From contig JADQBB010000022.1 of assembly GCA_016903695.1 (NCBI GenBank), positions 1-64,000 of the forward strand: a DNA stretch of 64,000 nt. The letters are read 5' to 3'. Made by a program: the position numbers and the translations under genes. Positions 57,001 through 64,000 of this stretch are shown piece by piece. Every line of letters begins with the position of its first letter. The stretch's first letter is position 1. The notes beneath the pieces are model-generated. The model had not been told where the DNA came from. It saw nothing but the letters and a program-made list of their open reading frames with translations, and searched no databases. Source of the stretch: Chlorogloea purpurea SAG 13.99 (GTDB lineage Bacteria; Cyanobacteriota; Cyanobacteriia; Cyanobacteriales; Microcystaceae).

Positions 57001-57297
57001 TTTTCTGCTTTGGGAGAGGATTTTTAATGATTGACCGCCAAAATCTTCGAGGACGATTACTAAAGTTCTCTGATACTTTTTCAAGTCGTAGCTTTTAATA
57101 ACATTGGGAAAGTCTAGAGAAGAAGTTACCTCATATTCTTGGCGGTAACGAAATAGCATTTCCGGGGTGGGATAATCCCGCTTCAATACTTTTAAGATCA
57201 CCCGCCCATCATCCCCATGACGCACACCCGAATAAACTAATGTATTCGCGCTTTCGTAAATTTGCTCGATGACTTCAATATCAGGGATGGTAATCAT
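51031..57297 (-). CDS. 2088-aa Ser/Thr kinase - ATPase - GAF - PAS - AAA_35-like fusion
   Basis: Domains in order: Ser/Thr kinase (1-270; Lys36, HKDINPSN with Asp128, DFG at Asp147); AAA_16-like ATPase (300-600, [11 protein letters not shown], Lys340); long helical repeat region (to about 1350); GAF (about 1370-1510, [18 protein letters not shown]); PAS (about 1520-1650, [13 protein letters not shown]); coiled coil (about 1650-1740); and a second ATPase (about 1740-2075) with the P-loop [11 protein letters not shown] of the AAA_35 type. Cyanobacterial and fungal relatives of this kinase end in a histidine kinase. Here that is absent and replaced. It is the last gene of a three-gene operon, overlapping the oxygenase gene by 4 bases. 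Confidence 0.92.
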   Translation of the reverse strand: MITIPDIEVIEQIYESANTLVYSGVRHGDDGRVILKVLKRDYPTPEMLFRYRQEYEVTSSLDFPNVIKSYDLKKYQRTLVIVLEDFGGQSLKILSQSRKFSLEECLSLMVKTTVSLANIHGSNIIHKDINPSNIVFNPDTGELKIIDFGIATSLSQENPTLNNPNVIEGTLCYISPEQSGRMNRHLDYRSDYYSLGVTFYELLTDSLPFTASDVMELVHCHIAKQPPSPHKIDLRIPPVVSDIVMKLLAKNAEDRYQSSWGLLADLEICLSYLQAGKEIQPFIIGTEDIIARFQVPQKLYGREKEIATLLSAFERVNSGTETSPPRSEMMLVSGYSGVGKSALVQEVYKPLTQRKGYFIAGKFDQFNRNIPYSAFICAFQELIKHLLSETRSQLQQWREQLLEAVGVNGQVIIDVIPEFALIIGSQDQVVTLPPTESQNRFNLVFQNFIEVFTRPQHPLVIFLDDLQWADSASLNLMQLLLGNVNGQYLFLIGAYRSNEVYPAHPLNYTLEQLRKVGAIVNSISLAPLDLQQVNQLVADTFNCSLHSSKALAGLVLTKTNGNPFFINEFLKFLYQEKLVYFDLYSGDNRGWRWDLELIKSQALTDNVVELMVNKIQKLPPQTQELLKLSACIGHQFDLETLALLASTGRKTTIEHLKSAVNEGLVLPIGHGYKWIELDLEGAEIQEKVLYKFAHDRIQQAAYSLIDEGSKGALHRQIGSILFDKVTPAQREHLIFDIVNQLNLGIDLVESASEQDQLIELNFIASQKAKESTAYEAAWNYIKISIELLRADSWQKQYNLTFDIYLEAIEIAFLATNFEEMNGLVKVALKQKLNTLDKVKVNSLKIQAYMFQNQPSLAVEHSLEVFRLLGVKFPKRPHRGHIFLNLMQTKLSLWGKSIEDLDKLPLMTNPYRLATVNLIARIGVAAYVSSPMLYLLMILRELRIFIKHGNYSESLLCYAAYGLLLCGTFGDIDNGYKFGKLALKLGDNPLFKNSISQFRCCHVVYSFVIHWQEHARNTLTPLLETHVRELEIGDWEFGGYSLFMYASNAYCVGENLTQLAGQLEEYSSLLVKLKQQTAVNYNALIYQTVFNLIEPVANPYELIGRIYDENLMKPIHESVNDLPALFNLYLHKLIFYYLFDHYEQALNIAGVPTQYMGGAAGSLNIPLYYLYQSLTHLSLAPVKPRNLAQVRKNQKQMKHWAKYAPMNFLNKYYLVEAEIARVQGNYATARDYYDRAIQLAQENDYINEEALAYECAARFYLDSKQTHLGQFYLRNAHYAYRQWGASNKVKHLELKYPELLGETSGEITSSKTSTSLTSISQNITDTFDFGSVMKASQVISGEIVLEKLLRQLMKTVLENAGARQGLLILQQGQNWQIQAQGSVDPLSIQVLEKIPVVLEQYNSLMSISIINYVMHSQNSVILPDASSEGDFKNDRYVMESNAKSILCLPLLNQGQLIGLLYLENNLIVGAFTPKHLEVLNLLSSQAAISIRNAQLYEDMSVLNANLQREIIDRQKAEEALKESEKKLAQFLEAVPVGVFVVDARSNTPYYANQTARKILGQGIISDITPEEMPQLYRAYLAETERLYPPAEQPIIKALRGESSTVDNLEIRFDDTVIPLEVSATPIFNEGGEVVYAIAAFIDITQRKRSEEERLQFTQELALKNVALQQAKDQLSEYSKTLEIRVEERTKELSQTLEILKATQAELLIENALLKADETPSKIDYQVGGSLPMDAPTYVVRTADRHLYKALKQGEFCYVLNARQMGKSSLMVRMMHYLQQEGFICVAIDLTRIGSENITPEQWYKGMATELWQSFNLFGAVNLKAWWNEKGDLSAVQRLGGFIEEVILGHFRGQHIAIFIDEIDSSLSLNFSVHDFFALIRSCYNQRGINPVYNYLTFAFFGVATPSDLISDSKRTPFNIGHAIQLEGFKEHEAQPLLYGLADRVTNPQLVLKQILYWTNGQPFLSQKLCQLIRNTSNSIPPNEEGQWIDNLVRDNILANWESQDEPEHLRTVRDRLLRSDNNRELLQLYQRILGGGEIKATDSLIERELVLSGLVSKQQGYLVVSNPIYEVIFNNSWAGQNLTNRESYD

Positions 57298-60200
57298 TCG
57301 CCGGGGAAATGGGGGTAGATTTCTCGATCGAAGAAGTTCTGCATTTGCGGGTCACTAATTAAGGGGTTATAATCCTCCTCGAGCGAATAATTATAATGGG
57401 TATCACTTCGATCGATCCGAGGCAACCAGGCTGTATGTAATGTAACGCTGAAACTCAAATCGCCGTGTCTCAACTTACACAGGGGGCCGCCCTTGAGATT
57501 ATCAGCAGAAAAAATCCACAGTTGATTTTCTTTCGGGGTATAAACGGTACAGAAGATAAAATCTTGTCCCTTGCCCCCATGTATGAACTGAGGCGAACTC
57601 ATCATGTGAGGTTCCCAGTAATCACCATTTTCGTCCGTGAGAGGAAACTGGTAACTATCGGATACGGTCATCGTTGCCGTATCCACACAGAATAGAGTAG
57701 GCGGTTTAGTCTGTCCGTTGGTCGCCCGACTCAATACTTCATGAAGGGGGATTAACCGATAGGGATAATGTTCGTAGAGATTGGTCACGAATTTTGTCGA
57801 TAAATCGTGCCACAGTCCCGAAGACTGCCAGTAGATTTTCTCTAGCTTACCAGGCCCTGCGGGATAGTCGCTATAAGTGCCGAAACCGATACCCCAAGTT
57901 AAATTCTCATTGGAGATAATTTCCGAAGTTACCAGTCTCCCCGATTCCCCATCGATAACGTATTTGCCGAGACGACTAATATCCGTTTCCTGAGTGGGCA
58001 ATCCAGCTAGATTATCGGGGAGGGGACGATTATTGTGGTAGGGTGAAGTATCGTTGGGGTGTATCCACTCGGCCACATCTTGCCCGCCCACGTGGGCCAT
58101 ATGGAGGGTTATCAGCATCGCCGGATTATCGTAGTCCACGAAGAAATGAAAGGTAGGTAGGGGAATAACTATTTTTCTTGCCGTTACCGAGGCTTCGGGA
58201 TTATCATCCGAGTAACGTTGTCCGGCGGTTAACTCGTCGCGACGGATTAAATAAATTACCGTGTCAGGGTTGACTTGCCCCGTGACCGTATCTCGCAACA
58301 ACTTTTCTGCTTGCTTATTGCGGGGGATGGGGTTATTGAGTACCTGTCTCATGCCCGCTTTAAAAGCCGTGTCAACGATAATAATGTAGTCTCTCGTAAC
58401 GCCGATTTGATGGATGGTTTGTTCGATTGTAATCGGATTGCCCTCCTCGTCCAAGACTTTCCATCTTTCTAACTCGCCTTGTCCATCCCAAGCCATAATA
58501 TACACGAAATCAGAAATGCCGATACCAGTACCTAAAAGACGGTTGAAAATTTCCCACCCGTCGTGAGCAAAATTAAACACGGTTTGCAGGTAACTTATAA
58601 TTTGTTCCTGTTTTTCAAAATAGTTAGCCAGACTCTCTAATAAATCTTCTACTACCACGGGAAAGTCTTCTAATTCATTCAGCCAGGGGATAGTGAGCAG
58701 AAAATTATTGATCGATCGACCATAATTAACAGTAAACAGGATCTGTTTCTCGGTGTCGAATCCAGGATGGGCGGTACTCAACAGGGGCGGGAAAACGTAA
58801 TCGAAATCCGCTTCCGCCTTCCACTCCCGGTTATAACCCACGGGGGCGATTAACTCCAAAGTAGAGGGGTCGATTTCGTAGGGCCGGCCACCATCGTAAG
58901 TGACTAACAATCGATCGTGCTTTCCCAATCCCGAAGATAACACCACGAAGGCGGTATTTAATTGATTTCTCGTCCCCAAAGCGCGGGAGAAACGGGTAAT
59001 CCCGTAGTTTTGGAATTTATAATCCTTGTATTCCTCTTTCTGGGAGGCCGCGAGATCAGCATAGTAACAGGGAGTTTTCATGATGCGGGATTTTAAATTC
59101 ACCCCCGCACCATCTTGGAAATCCACGCGATAGACCATACCATCCCCATTGAATATACTATCACCCGCCGAATTCGGTAAACCATGAGAAGCCACCGAGC
59201 CTACCGGGGTGACGAAAAATAAATGCCCTTCTAACCCATCGGGCAATTCTCCATCAAAAACTTCCAGGGATATATCCAATTCATACCTTTTAGCACTGGT
59301 AATAGACGCGGGTACAGGGGGATAATCTCCCTTACCCCCAGCGGTTTTAAAGTAGGGGTATACTTGTTTCTCGAATAATTCGCGAATACTGGGGGGTTGG
59401 ATAGTCACCGAGGGGGCGAAATCAGCCCGCACGGGTATACAATAAGAGGCTTGGCGGGGGGCAATCTCCTTCATCCAAGTGCTATGAGTGGTGAAGCCGA
59501 ATTTCAAACCCCGATGATGGAGACGGCATAAAGGGCCCCCTTCTAAATTTTGAGCGTCCAGTAGCCACAATTCGCTACTGTCTCCCTGTAAAACGGTAGC
59601 CAGTAAATAGCCCTCGGTACTACTGTCTTCTTTGCCCGCGCGGGGTATGAACTGGATCGAGTTAGCGAAATGGCCGTCGGGGAATTGATACCTATCCTCG
59701 ATTTGTAAGGTAGGGGGGGTGGCATCGGTAGACAGACGGCAGATATTAGCTGGTATTCCCGCGCTCGTTATTTCCTTTAGTTCTTTCTGTTTTATGTTTC
59801 TAGGATACTGCCGATACAGGTCGAGGATGAACCCGGTCAATAAATCCGGCCAACAACCCCAGGAATTCCAATAAATAGTGTTGAATTTGGATAACTCCGG
59901 GGCCTCGTTATAGGCATAGATAGCCGTCGCCCAACTTATATCTTTATCTTGTAAAACTTTACTCTTGGGTCTGTTAATAATCCCCGTATCGCCGTTGATA
60001 ACGTAGCGGGCGAAAGAGTGTAAATCGGCTGTGCCCGACATCATCCCCAAGGCTTCGGAAGGCCCGCCGTCTTTACAGGGTAAATCATCGTATTTCCGCA
60101 CCCACTCCGCTACATCCCAGGCGTTGTTCAAGGCGGCGTGGAGGGTAATCTCTCGCCCCGGATTCTGGTAATCGGCGACGAAATGAATGATGGCTTCCTC

Positions 60201-61484
60201 GAGCGTTACCTGTCTGGCGGTAATTTTATTACTAACTGGATTAAGGTCGGCGCGAGAGATAATATAGACGTTACTCTCGATCGATTGGGGGTAGTCGGCG
60301 AGATTACGGATGATAGCTTCTAACTTTTTATTTTTCAGGACGGGTTGGGTGATCAATTGTTCTATCCCCACCTTGAAACCCGTATCCACGATGATAATAA
60401 AATCTTCCGTGACTGCGATTTGATGGACGGTTTGTTTTATCTTGATAGGTGTGCCATCGCCCAAAGTCACCCGCCATTTCTGTAGTTTCCCCTCTCCATC
60501 CCAAGTGATCACATCGAGAAAGTCATCGATTTTACTCAAACCCTCTATCATCTGCCGCAGGAGATCCAGTATCTGTTTTAAGTCCTCTAGAAGGGGCGAA
60601 GATTGACCGTTGATCACCTCTGTAATCAGGTTGACCACTTCACTCGTTATTTTTTGGATAGTCTCCGGGGTATGACTCAATTCTTCGGCTATCAAACTTA
60701 TATGTTCGCGAATCTCCCCTAGTATCCCCCAGTTGCGGGCCAGATTAAAAGGTTCTTCCAACCAAGTTACCAGACGTTCGATCAGTGTCTCGACAAATTG
60801 CAGGAGTCGGGTAGAGTTAGCCTTAGTTAATGAACCCGTGAGGGTGCTTAGGGACTTGCCGAAATTAACGGTAATTAATTGTTGGGTGTGAGAGTCGAAA
60901 TAAGGATGGGCGCAAGTCATCACCATCTCGAAGGGTAGATTCAGGGGTAATTGTTCCAACCATTCCCAATTAGCGCCCACCGGTGTCACAATCTCCAGGG
61001 ATACCGTATCGATTTCGTATGGTCGCCCCACATCTTGACTTAATAGTAATCTCTCCTGCTGATCCCGGAATTTCATCGCCACCAGGTTAGTATTAGCTAC
61101 AGTCCTCACCCCCAACCAAGTAGACAGACGCGCCAGCCCGAAGTTAGAAAAACCATACTCGGCGTGTTTAGTCCCCGTTTTCGTGGCTAGATCGGCGTAG
61201 TAACAAGGGGTTTTGGCGATACGCGTCCTGATACCCACTTTACCTGGAGAGTCAAAATCCAAACGGCAAATCAAACCGTTACCGTTGTATAGAGGAGTAC
61301 CGTAATGGGCCGGATACACCATATCCCCCACCCGATAGGAATCTACGTGACCGACGGGGGCGAGTAAAAACACATGACCTATGAGATCATGGGGTAAGTT
61401 GCCCTCGATTACCGTCATCTGGGAGTCATCGATCTCGTCTTGTTTAACCGTTTTAATCGCGGCGGGGAATTGGGGGGGATTCAT
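57294..61484 (-). CDS. Tandem double carotenoid-oxygenase-like protein, 1396 aa
   Basis: Two homologous halves of about 700 residues, each a carotenoid cleavage oxygenase (RPE65-like) seven-bladed propeller. All four iron-binding histidines appear in each half: 193, 354, 434, 667 in the first ([28 protein letters not shown]) and 906, 1025, 1113, 1350 in the second ([28 protein letters not shown]). Both halves also share TPCYYADLA and GRPYEID. A helical insert (about 210-325, shorter at 930-990) sits between the first two histidines. Usual members have one domain of 450-550 residues. There is no signal peptide. Substrate unknown: carotenoid, apocarotenoid or stilbene-like. It lies 8 bases after the ATPase gene. 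Confidence 0.9.
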   Translation of the reverse strand: MNPPQFPAAIKTVKQDEIDDSQMTVIEGNLPHDLIGHVFLLAPVGHVDSYRVGDMVYPAHYGTPLYNGNGLICRLDFDSPGKVGIRTRIAKTPCYYADLATKTGTKHAEYGFSNFGLARLSTWLGVRTVANTNLVAMKFRDQQERLLLSQDVGRPYEIDTVSLEIVTPVGANWEWLEQLPLNLPFEMVMTCAHPYFDSHTQQLITVNFGKSLSTLTGSLTKANSTRLLQFVETLIERLVTWLEEPFNLARNWGILGEIREHISLIAEELSHTPETIQKITSEVVNLITEVINGQSSPLLEDLKQILDLLRQMIEGLSKIDDFLDVITWDGEGKLQKWRVTLGDGTPIKIKQTVHQIAVTEDFIIIVDTGFKVGIEQLITQPVLKNKKLEAIIRNLADYPQSIESNVYIISRADLNPVSNKITARQVTLEEAIIHFVADYQNPGREITLHAALNNAWDVAEWVRKYDDLPCKDGGPSEALGMMSGTADLHSFARYVINGDTGIINRPKSKVLQDKDISWATAIYAYNEAPELSKFNTIYWNSWGCWPDLLTGFILDLYRQYPRNIKQKELKEITSAGIPANICRLSTDATPPTLQIEDRYQFPDGHFANSIQFIPRAGKEDSSTEGYLLATVLQGDSSELWLLDAQNLEGGPLCRLHHRGLKFGFTTHSTWMKEIAPRQASYCIPVRADFAPSVTIQPPSIRELFEKQVYPYFKTAGGKGDYPPVPASITSAKRYELDISLEVFDGELPDGLEGHLFFVTPVGSVASHGLPNSAGDSIFNGDGMVYRVDFQDGAGVNLKSRIMKTPCYYADLAASQKEEYKDYKFQNYGITRFSRALGTRNQLNTAFVVLSSGLGKHDRLLVTYDGGRPYEIDPSTLELIAPVGYNREWKAEADFDYVFPPLLSTAHPGFDTEKQILFTVNYGRSINNFLLTIPWLNELEDFPVVVEDLLESLANYFEKQEQIISYLQTVFNFAHDGWEIFNRLLGTGIGISDFVYIMAWDGQGELERWKVLDEEGNPITIEQTIHQIGVTRDYIIIVDTAFKAGMRQVLNNPIPRNKQAEKLLRDTVTGQVNPDTVIYLIRRDELTAGQRYSDDNPEASVTARKIVIPLPTFHFFVDYDNPAMLITLHMAHVGGQDVAEWIHPNDTSPYHNNRPLPDNLAGLPTQETDISRLGKYVIDGESGRLVTSEIISNENLTWGIGFGTYSDYPAGPGKLEKIYWQSSGLWHDLSTKFVTNLYEHYPYRLIPLHEVLSRATNGQTKPPTLFCVDTATMTVSDSYQFPLTDENGDYWEPHMMSSPQFIHGGKGQDFIFCTVYTPKENQLWIFSADNLKGGPLCKLRHGDLSFSVTLHTAWLPRIDRSDTHYNYSLEEDYNPLISDPQMQNFFDREIYPHFPGE

Positions 61485-61492
61485 AGGCTGAG

Positions 61493-62824
61493 TTAGATAG
61501 TTTGGAAATATTGGCGGTACAATTCGCAGCTAGGGCTGATTTCTTGGGCGTTACCTTTTACCAGTCCCATACTGGTAAGTTTATAAGCGATAAATCGATC
61601 GACTGTCAGAGGTTCACCGGAAGCCAGCACCTGTTGTAATGTGTCTAATAATTGGGGTTGTCCTTCCAAAACCCCCCAGTGTCTTTGCAAGTAATTGTCA
61701 TAGATGCCCCGGCCACTACTACCAGTTTCTAATAATTCTTGCAGGCTGGTTTGACCGATAGCCCAATGATATAAAGCAAGGTGGACTAAAAAGGGGTGTC
61801 CTCCTAAAAATTCCATGAGTTTATTAACTTCTCCCTCGCTTATCTGAATCCCGTAACGCTGGGCTAGTAAAAGAACTTGTTTCGGGGTGAACATTTCTAA
61901 TTGAATCGGTAGCCCCACATTAAAAGGAGACTGAGTTAACTGTAATGGTACATAAATTTCTGTGGAGTGAACCACGATCGTCCGTAATTGTTTCCAAACT
62001 TCATTTCTCTTGCCTTCTTCGTACCAAGAGCGCAATAAAGGGAAAAAATCTTTGGCGATTACCGGATATTCAAATACACATTGCACTTCGTCTAATGCCA
62101 ATACCAGGGGCGCTTCGATCTGATCTAATACATAGCGCATATATACGGTACAACTAAGCTTACTACCTATATCTTCATCCCAATATTCATCTAGTTTATT
62201 TTCTATATTCAGGTGATAACTAATATTGACACAAAGCCAACGCAGAAAACGATTTAGGTTGGTAAGAATATCCGAGTCTATCTGCTGGAGATTGAGGCTG
62301 ACGGTTTTATAACCCAACCTTTCACCGTGGGCGAGAATCCTTAATAGTAAAGAGGTTTTGCCCATCGTTTGGGGTGCTTTGATACGGATTAACGCCCCCG
62401 CCCTTTCTATCTCGTTGTAGGCTTTTCCTTCCTGTTGCGATCGTTCTATATAAAATCCCGATTCTAAAGGTATCGCCCCGCTAGGATAGGCGTAGTCGTG
62501 ATTTTTACCCCCGGTTTCCTTCATCTCGTCAACTACGAGGGGTAGGTTTTTGGAAGCGGCCGCGCTCAAGTAGGACTCTAAGAGAAAGCGACAATTCTTT
62601 TTAGTCACTTTCTGCCCCGTCATCTCCGAAAGTTTGCGACACAACTCCGGTGCTACCACATTAGTAAGATAACCTGCACTGTAGCCCCCTCGATCGGCTA
62701 TCTCCTGATAGGTCTCGTTTTCCCAGATTCCCCGCAGTATTAAAGTTTCCGCGTGATTGAGTACACGGTTACTCAGTCCTAGCAGTTGAAAATTTATCTT
62801 CTCCAATACGGATTCTAAGTTCAT
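61493..62824 (-). CDS. HTH-AAA_35-type ATPase
   Basis: 443 residues. The N-terminal domain (about 1-95: LSNRVLNHAETLILRGIW, YQEIADRGGYSAGYLTNV) is the helix-turn-helix known from vWA-MoxR-associated and AAA_35 proteins. The ATPase has its P-loop at 150-158 (APQTMGKTS) and Walker B LVLALDEVQ (Asp245, Glu246); the sensor-like part and a C-terminal winged helix follow. Such proteins are thought to act in conflict or signal-response systems. It is first in the operon with the double oxygenase and the giant kinase, whose C-terminal domain is of the same ATPase type. Confidence 0.88.
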   Translation of the reverse strand: MNLESVLEKINFQLLGLSNRVLNHAETLILRGIWENETYQEIADRGGYSAGYLTNVVAPELCRKLSEMTGQKVTKKNCRFLLESYLSAAASKNLPLVVDEMKETGGKNHDYAYPSGAIPLESGFYIERSQQEGKAYNEIERAGALIRIKAPQTMGKTSLLLRILAHGERLGYKTVSLNLQQIDSDILTNLNRFLRWLCVNISYHLNIENKLDEYWDEDIGSKLSCTVYMRYVLDQIEAPLVLALDEVQCVFEYPVIAKDFFPLLRSWYEEGKRNEVWKQLRTIVVHSTEIYVPLQLTQSPFNVGLPIQLEMFTPKQVLLLAQRYGIQISEGEVNKLMEFLGGHPFLVHLALYHWAIGQTSLQELLETGSSGRGIYDNYLQRHWGVLEGQPQLLDTLQQVLASGEPLTVDRFIAYKLTSMGLVKGNAQEISPSCELYRQYFQTI

Positions 62825-62915
62825 GGTTCGATCGAGGTCTACGGAGATTAAGAGCGTCAGTAACTATCAATATAGTGGAAAAACTTACTGCAAAAACAAT
62901 CATACCTCATGCTTA

Positions 62916-62936
62916 AGTATAAATACTCATGAGATT
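62916..62936. promoter_or_regulatory. Shared 21-bp motif in divergent region, copy 2
   Basis: AGTATAAATA followed by CTCATGAGATT, 18 of 21 identical with 48341-48361. It lies about 90 bases before the HTH-AAA_35 gene on the minus strand and about 130 before the DUF4278 genes on the plus strand. The rest of the 242-base region is AT-rich without other recognisable signals. Confidence 0.4.
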
Positions 62937-63066
62937 TATATGAACTTCAGCCTTCTGAATAACGCGATTATTCTATGAGTTTTATGGATTGTGGATGGGG
63001 GTGAGAAATCCTAATATTGGTATCAACAGGAGATAACACAACTGAACTTCGGATCGAAAACCAACC

Positions 63067-63237
63067 ATGAACCTTTGCTACCGTGGTAATCCATACAACA
63101 ACAACAATTTAGAAATTTGCGAAAAACAATTATTTAACGTCGGCAAATACAGAGGAATCGATTACATGATCTTGAATGTGACCGCCGCCGAAAACAACGT
63201 TCGTGGCCAGCGTAAATATCGCGGCGTATCTTACTAA
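63067..63237 (+). CDS. DUF4278 protein, 56 aa
   Basis: A short gene, MNLCYRGNPYNNNNLE, then GKYRGIDYMI and, at the end, RGQRKYRGVSY. The N-terminal LxYRG, the central KYRG and the C-terminal YRGVSY are the marks of DUF4278, a family of small cyanobacterial proteins often stress induced. An AACAGGAG ribosome site lies further upstream than ideal. It is first of a tandem pair with the next gene, whose start repeats its first codons. Confidence 0.75.
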   Translation: MNLCYRGNPYNNNNLEICEKQLFNVGKYRGIDYMILNVTAAENNVRGQRKYRGVSY

Positions 63238-63267
63238 ATCAAAGTTTATCAACGAGGAAATACTATC

Positions 63268-63447
63268 ATGAACTTGATCTACCGCGGCTTTATTTCTAAA
63301 TACCAAGCGCCCGTTAAAGAATGTTACCGCCAACCCCACGCTATTAATTGGCGTTATCAAATACCAGGTGAGAAAACCCCATCACCTAAATTACGCCAAG
63401 AAGTTTATCAAGCCCCCAAAGCCCTTAACTGGCGCTGGCAATATTAA
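63268..63447 (+). CDS. DUF4278-like protein, 59 aa (tandem copy)
   Basis: MNLIYRGFISKYQAPV, then INWRYQIPG and a C-terminal ALNWRWQY. The beginning is nearly the same as in the preceding gene, at DNA level also (ATGAAC and CTACCG), so the pair arose by duplication; the rest has diverged, with WRY/WRW replacing the YRG repeat. AACGAGGAA lies 10 bases before ATG 63268. It converges on recR, 17 bases away. Confidence 0.65.
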   Translation: MNLIYRGFISKYQAPVKECYRQPHAINWRYQIPGEKTPSPKLRQEVYQAPKALNWRWQY

Positions 63448-63464
63448 GTTTAGTAGTTAATCGA

Positions 63465-64000
63465 TCAAGTATCTAACTCTCGCCTTCCTTCTAACGCCCT
63501 TGCCAAAGTTACCTCGTCCGCGTATTCTAAATCGCCGCCCATCGGTAGACCGAAAGCGATACGAGTGACTTTAGTAAAGGGCTTTAGTAGTCTGCCCACG
63601 TAAAGAGTCGTGGTTTCTCCCTCCACGCTGGGACTGATAGCCAGAATTACCTCTTTCACCGATTGCTGACTGACTCTTTTTACCAGTGGATTAATATTTA
63701 ATTGTTCGGGGCTGATACCATCCATAGGGGAAATAACACCACCTAAAACGTGATATTTGCCCCCGTACTCGCGGGTTTTTTCTAGGGCGATAACGTCACG
63801 GGAATCGGCCACCACGCAGATACTTTGATTATCCCGGTTTTGATTACGGCAGATCTCACAGACGGATTCGGCGGAAAGATGGAAACAGACACTACATAAG
63901 CCTACCTGTTTTTTCGCTTCCACGATCGCTTTAGCGAGAGCCTGTACCTGATTTTCCGGCTGTTTCAAAATATGTAGGGCTAACCTCTGGGCTGTTTTCG
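63465..64000 (-). CDS. recR: Recombination protein RecR, C-terminal part (runs off window)
   Basis: About 178 residues are visible; the frame is open to the right edge, where [15 protein letters not shown] reads as the end of the helix-hairpin-helix motif, so the true start lies outside. A zinc finger of the CxxC...CxxC type follows (CSVCFHL, CEICRN), then the Toprim domain ([34 protein letters not shown]). RecR acts with RecFO in gap repair and RecA loading. Confidence 0.95.
   Translation of the reverse strand, partial: KTAQRLALHILKQPENQVQALAKAIVEAKKQVGLCSVCFHLSAESVCEICRNQNRDNQSICVVADSRDVIALEKTREYGGKYHVLGGVISPMDGISPEQLNINPLVKRVSQQSVKEVILAISPSVEGETTTLYVGRLLKPFTKVTRIAFGLPMGGDLEYADEVTLARALEGRRELDT

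Noticed and set aside
63130..63360. 76-aa minus-strand open frame
   Set aside because: It lies opposite two DUF4278 genes that have family motifs and their own ribosome sites.

Overview
The window comes from a cyanobacterium. The diagnostic genes are ycf3 (photosystem I assembly), sufR divergent from sufBCDS, a PedR-like thioredoxin-linked regulator, a phycobiliprotein-like gene, a DXCF-type cyanobacteriochrome GAF protein, an InrS-like nickel sensor and many cyanobacterial small families (DUF4278, DUF4912, DUF6887/6888). Frequent GCGATCGC/CGATCG words resemble the HIP1 repeat of cyanobacterial chromosomes. I see no rRNA, tRNA, phage or plasmid replication genes, so this looks like ordinary chromosome with one mobile-element island at the left edge. 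The genus cannot be fixed from the sequence alone.

Layout. 1-2450: 5' half of a group II intron with its reverse transcriptase on the minus strand, next to a TnpB element; a truncated gene follows. 2.6-8.8 kb: hrcA, a rhodanese, an NAD operon (nadD-nrtR-nadE) and small conserved genes. 8.9-13.5 kb: an unusual histidine kinase, an AI-2E-type permease, and a CARDB-subtilisin protease. 13.5-19.6 kb: the iron-sulfur assembly locus sufBCDS | sufR. 19.8-28.2 kb: two paralogous giant RTX-type repeat proteins. 28-47 kb: mostly housekeeping genes (tadA, grx, 5-FTHF cyclo-ligase, ycf3, gatC, radical SAM, WecG-type glycosyltransferase) mixed with signalling genes: a standalone cyanobacteriochrome GAF protein, an Hpt protein and PedR. 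A SpoIIM/RDD membrane cluster lies at 42-45 kb. 47.7-51 kb: surface-anchor protein, zinc-ribbon-like protein, inrS, rpsU, upp.

51-62.8 kb is the most unusual part. Three tightly packed minus-strand genes encode (in order of transcription) an HTH-AAA_35-type ATPase, a 1396-residue protein with two complete carotenoid-oxygenase domains in tandem, and a 2088-residue Ser/Thr kinase-ATPase-GAF-PAS protein that ends in a second AAA_35-like domain where a histidine kinase would be expected. The shared ATPase type, the 8-nt gap and the 4-bp overlap argue for one functional unit, possibly an apocarotenoid- or redox-linked signalling system. That function is inference. The window ends with two tandem DUF4278 genes and the 3' part of recR.
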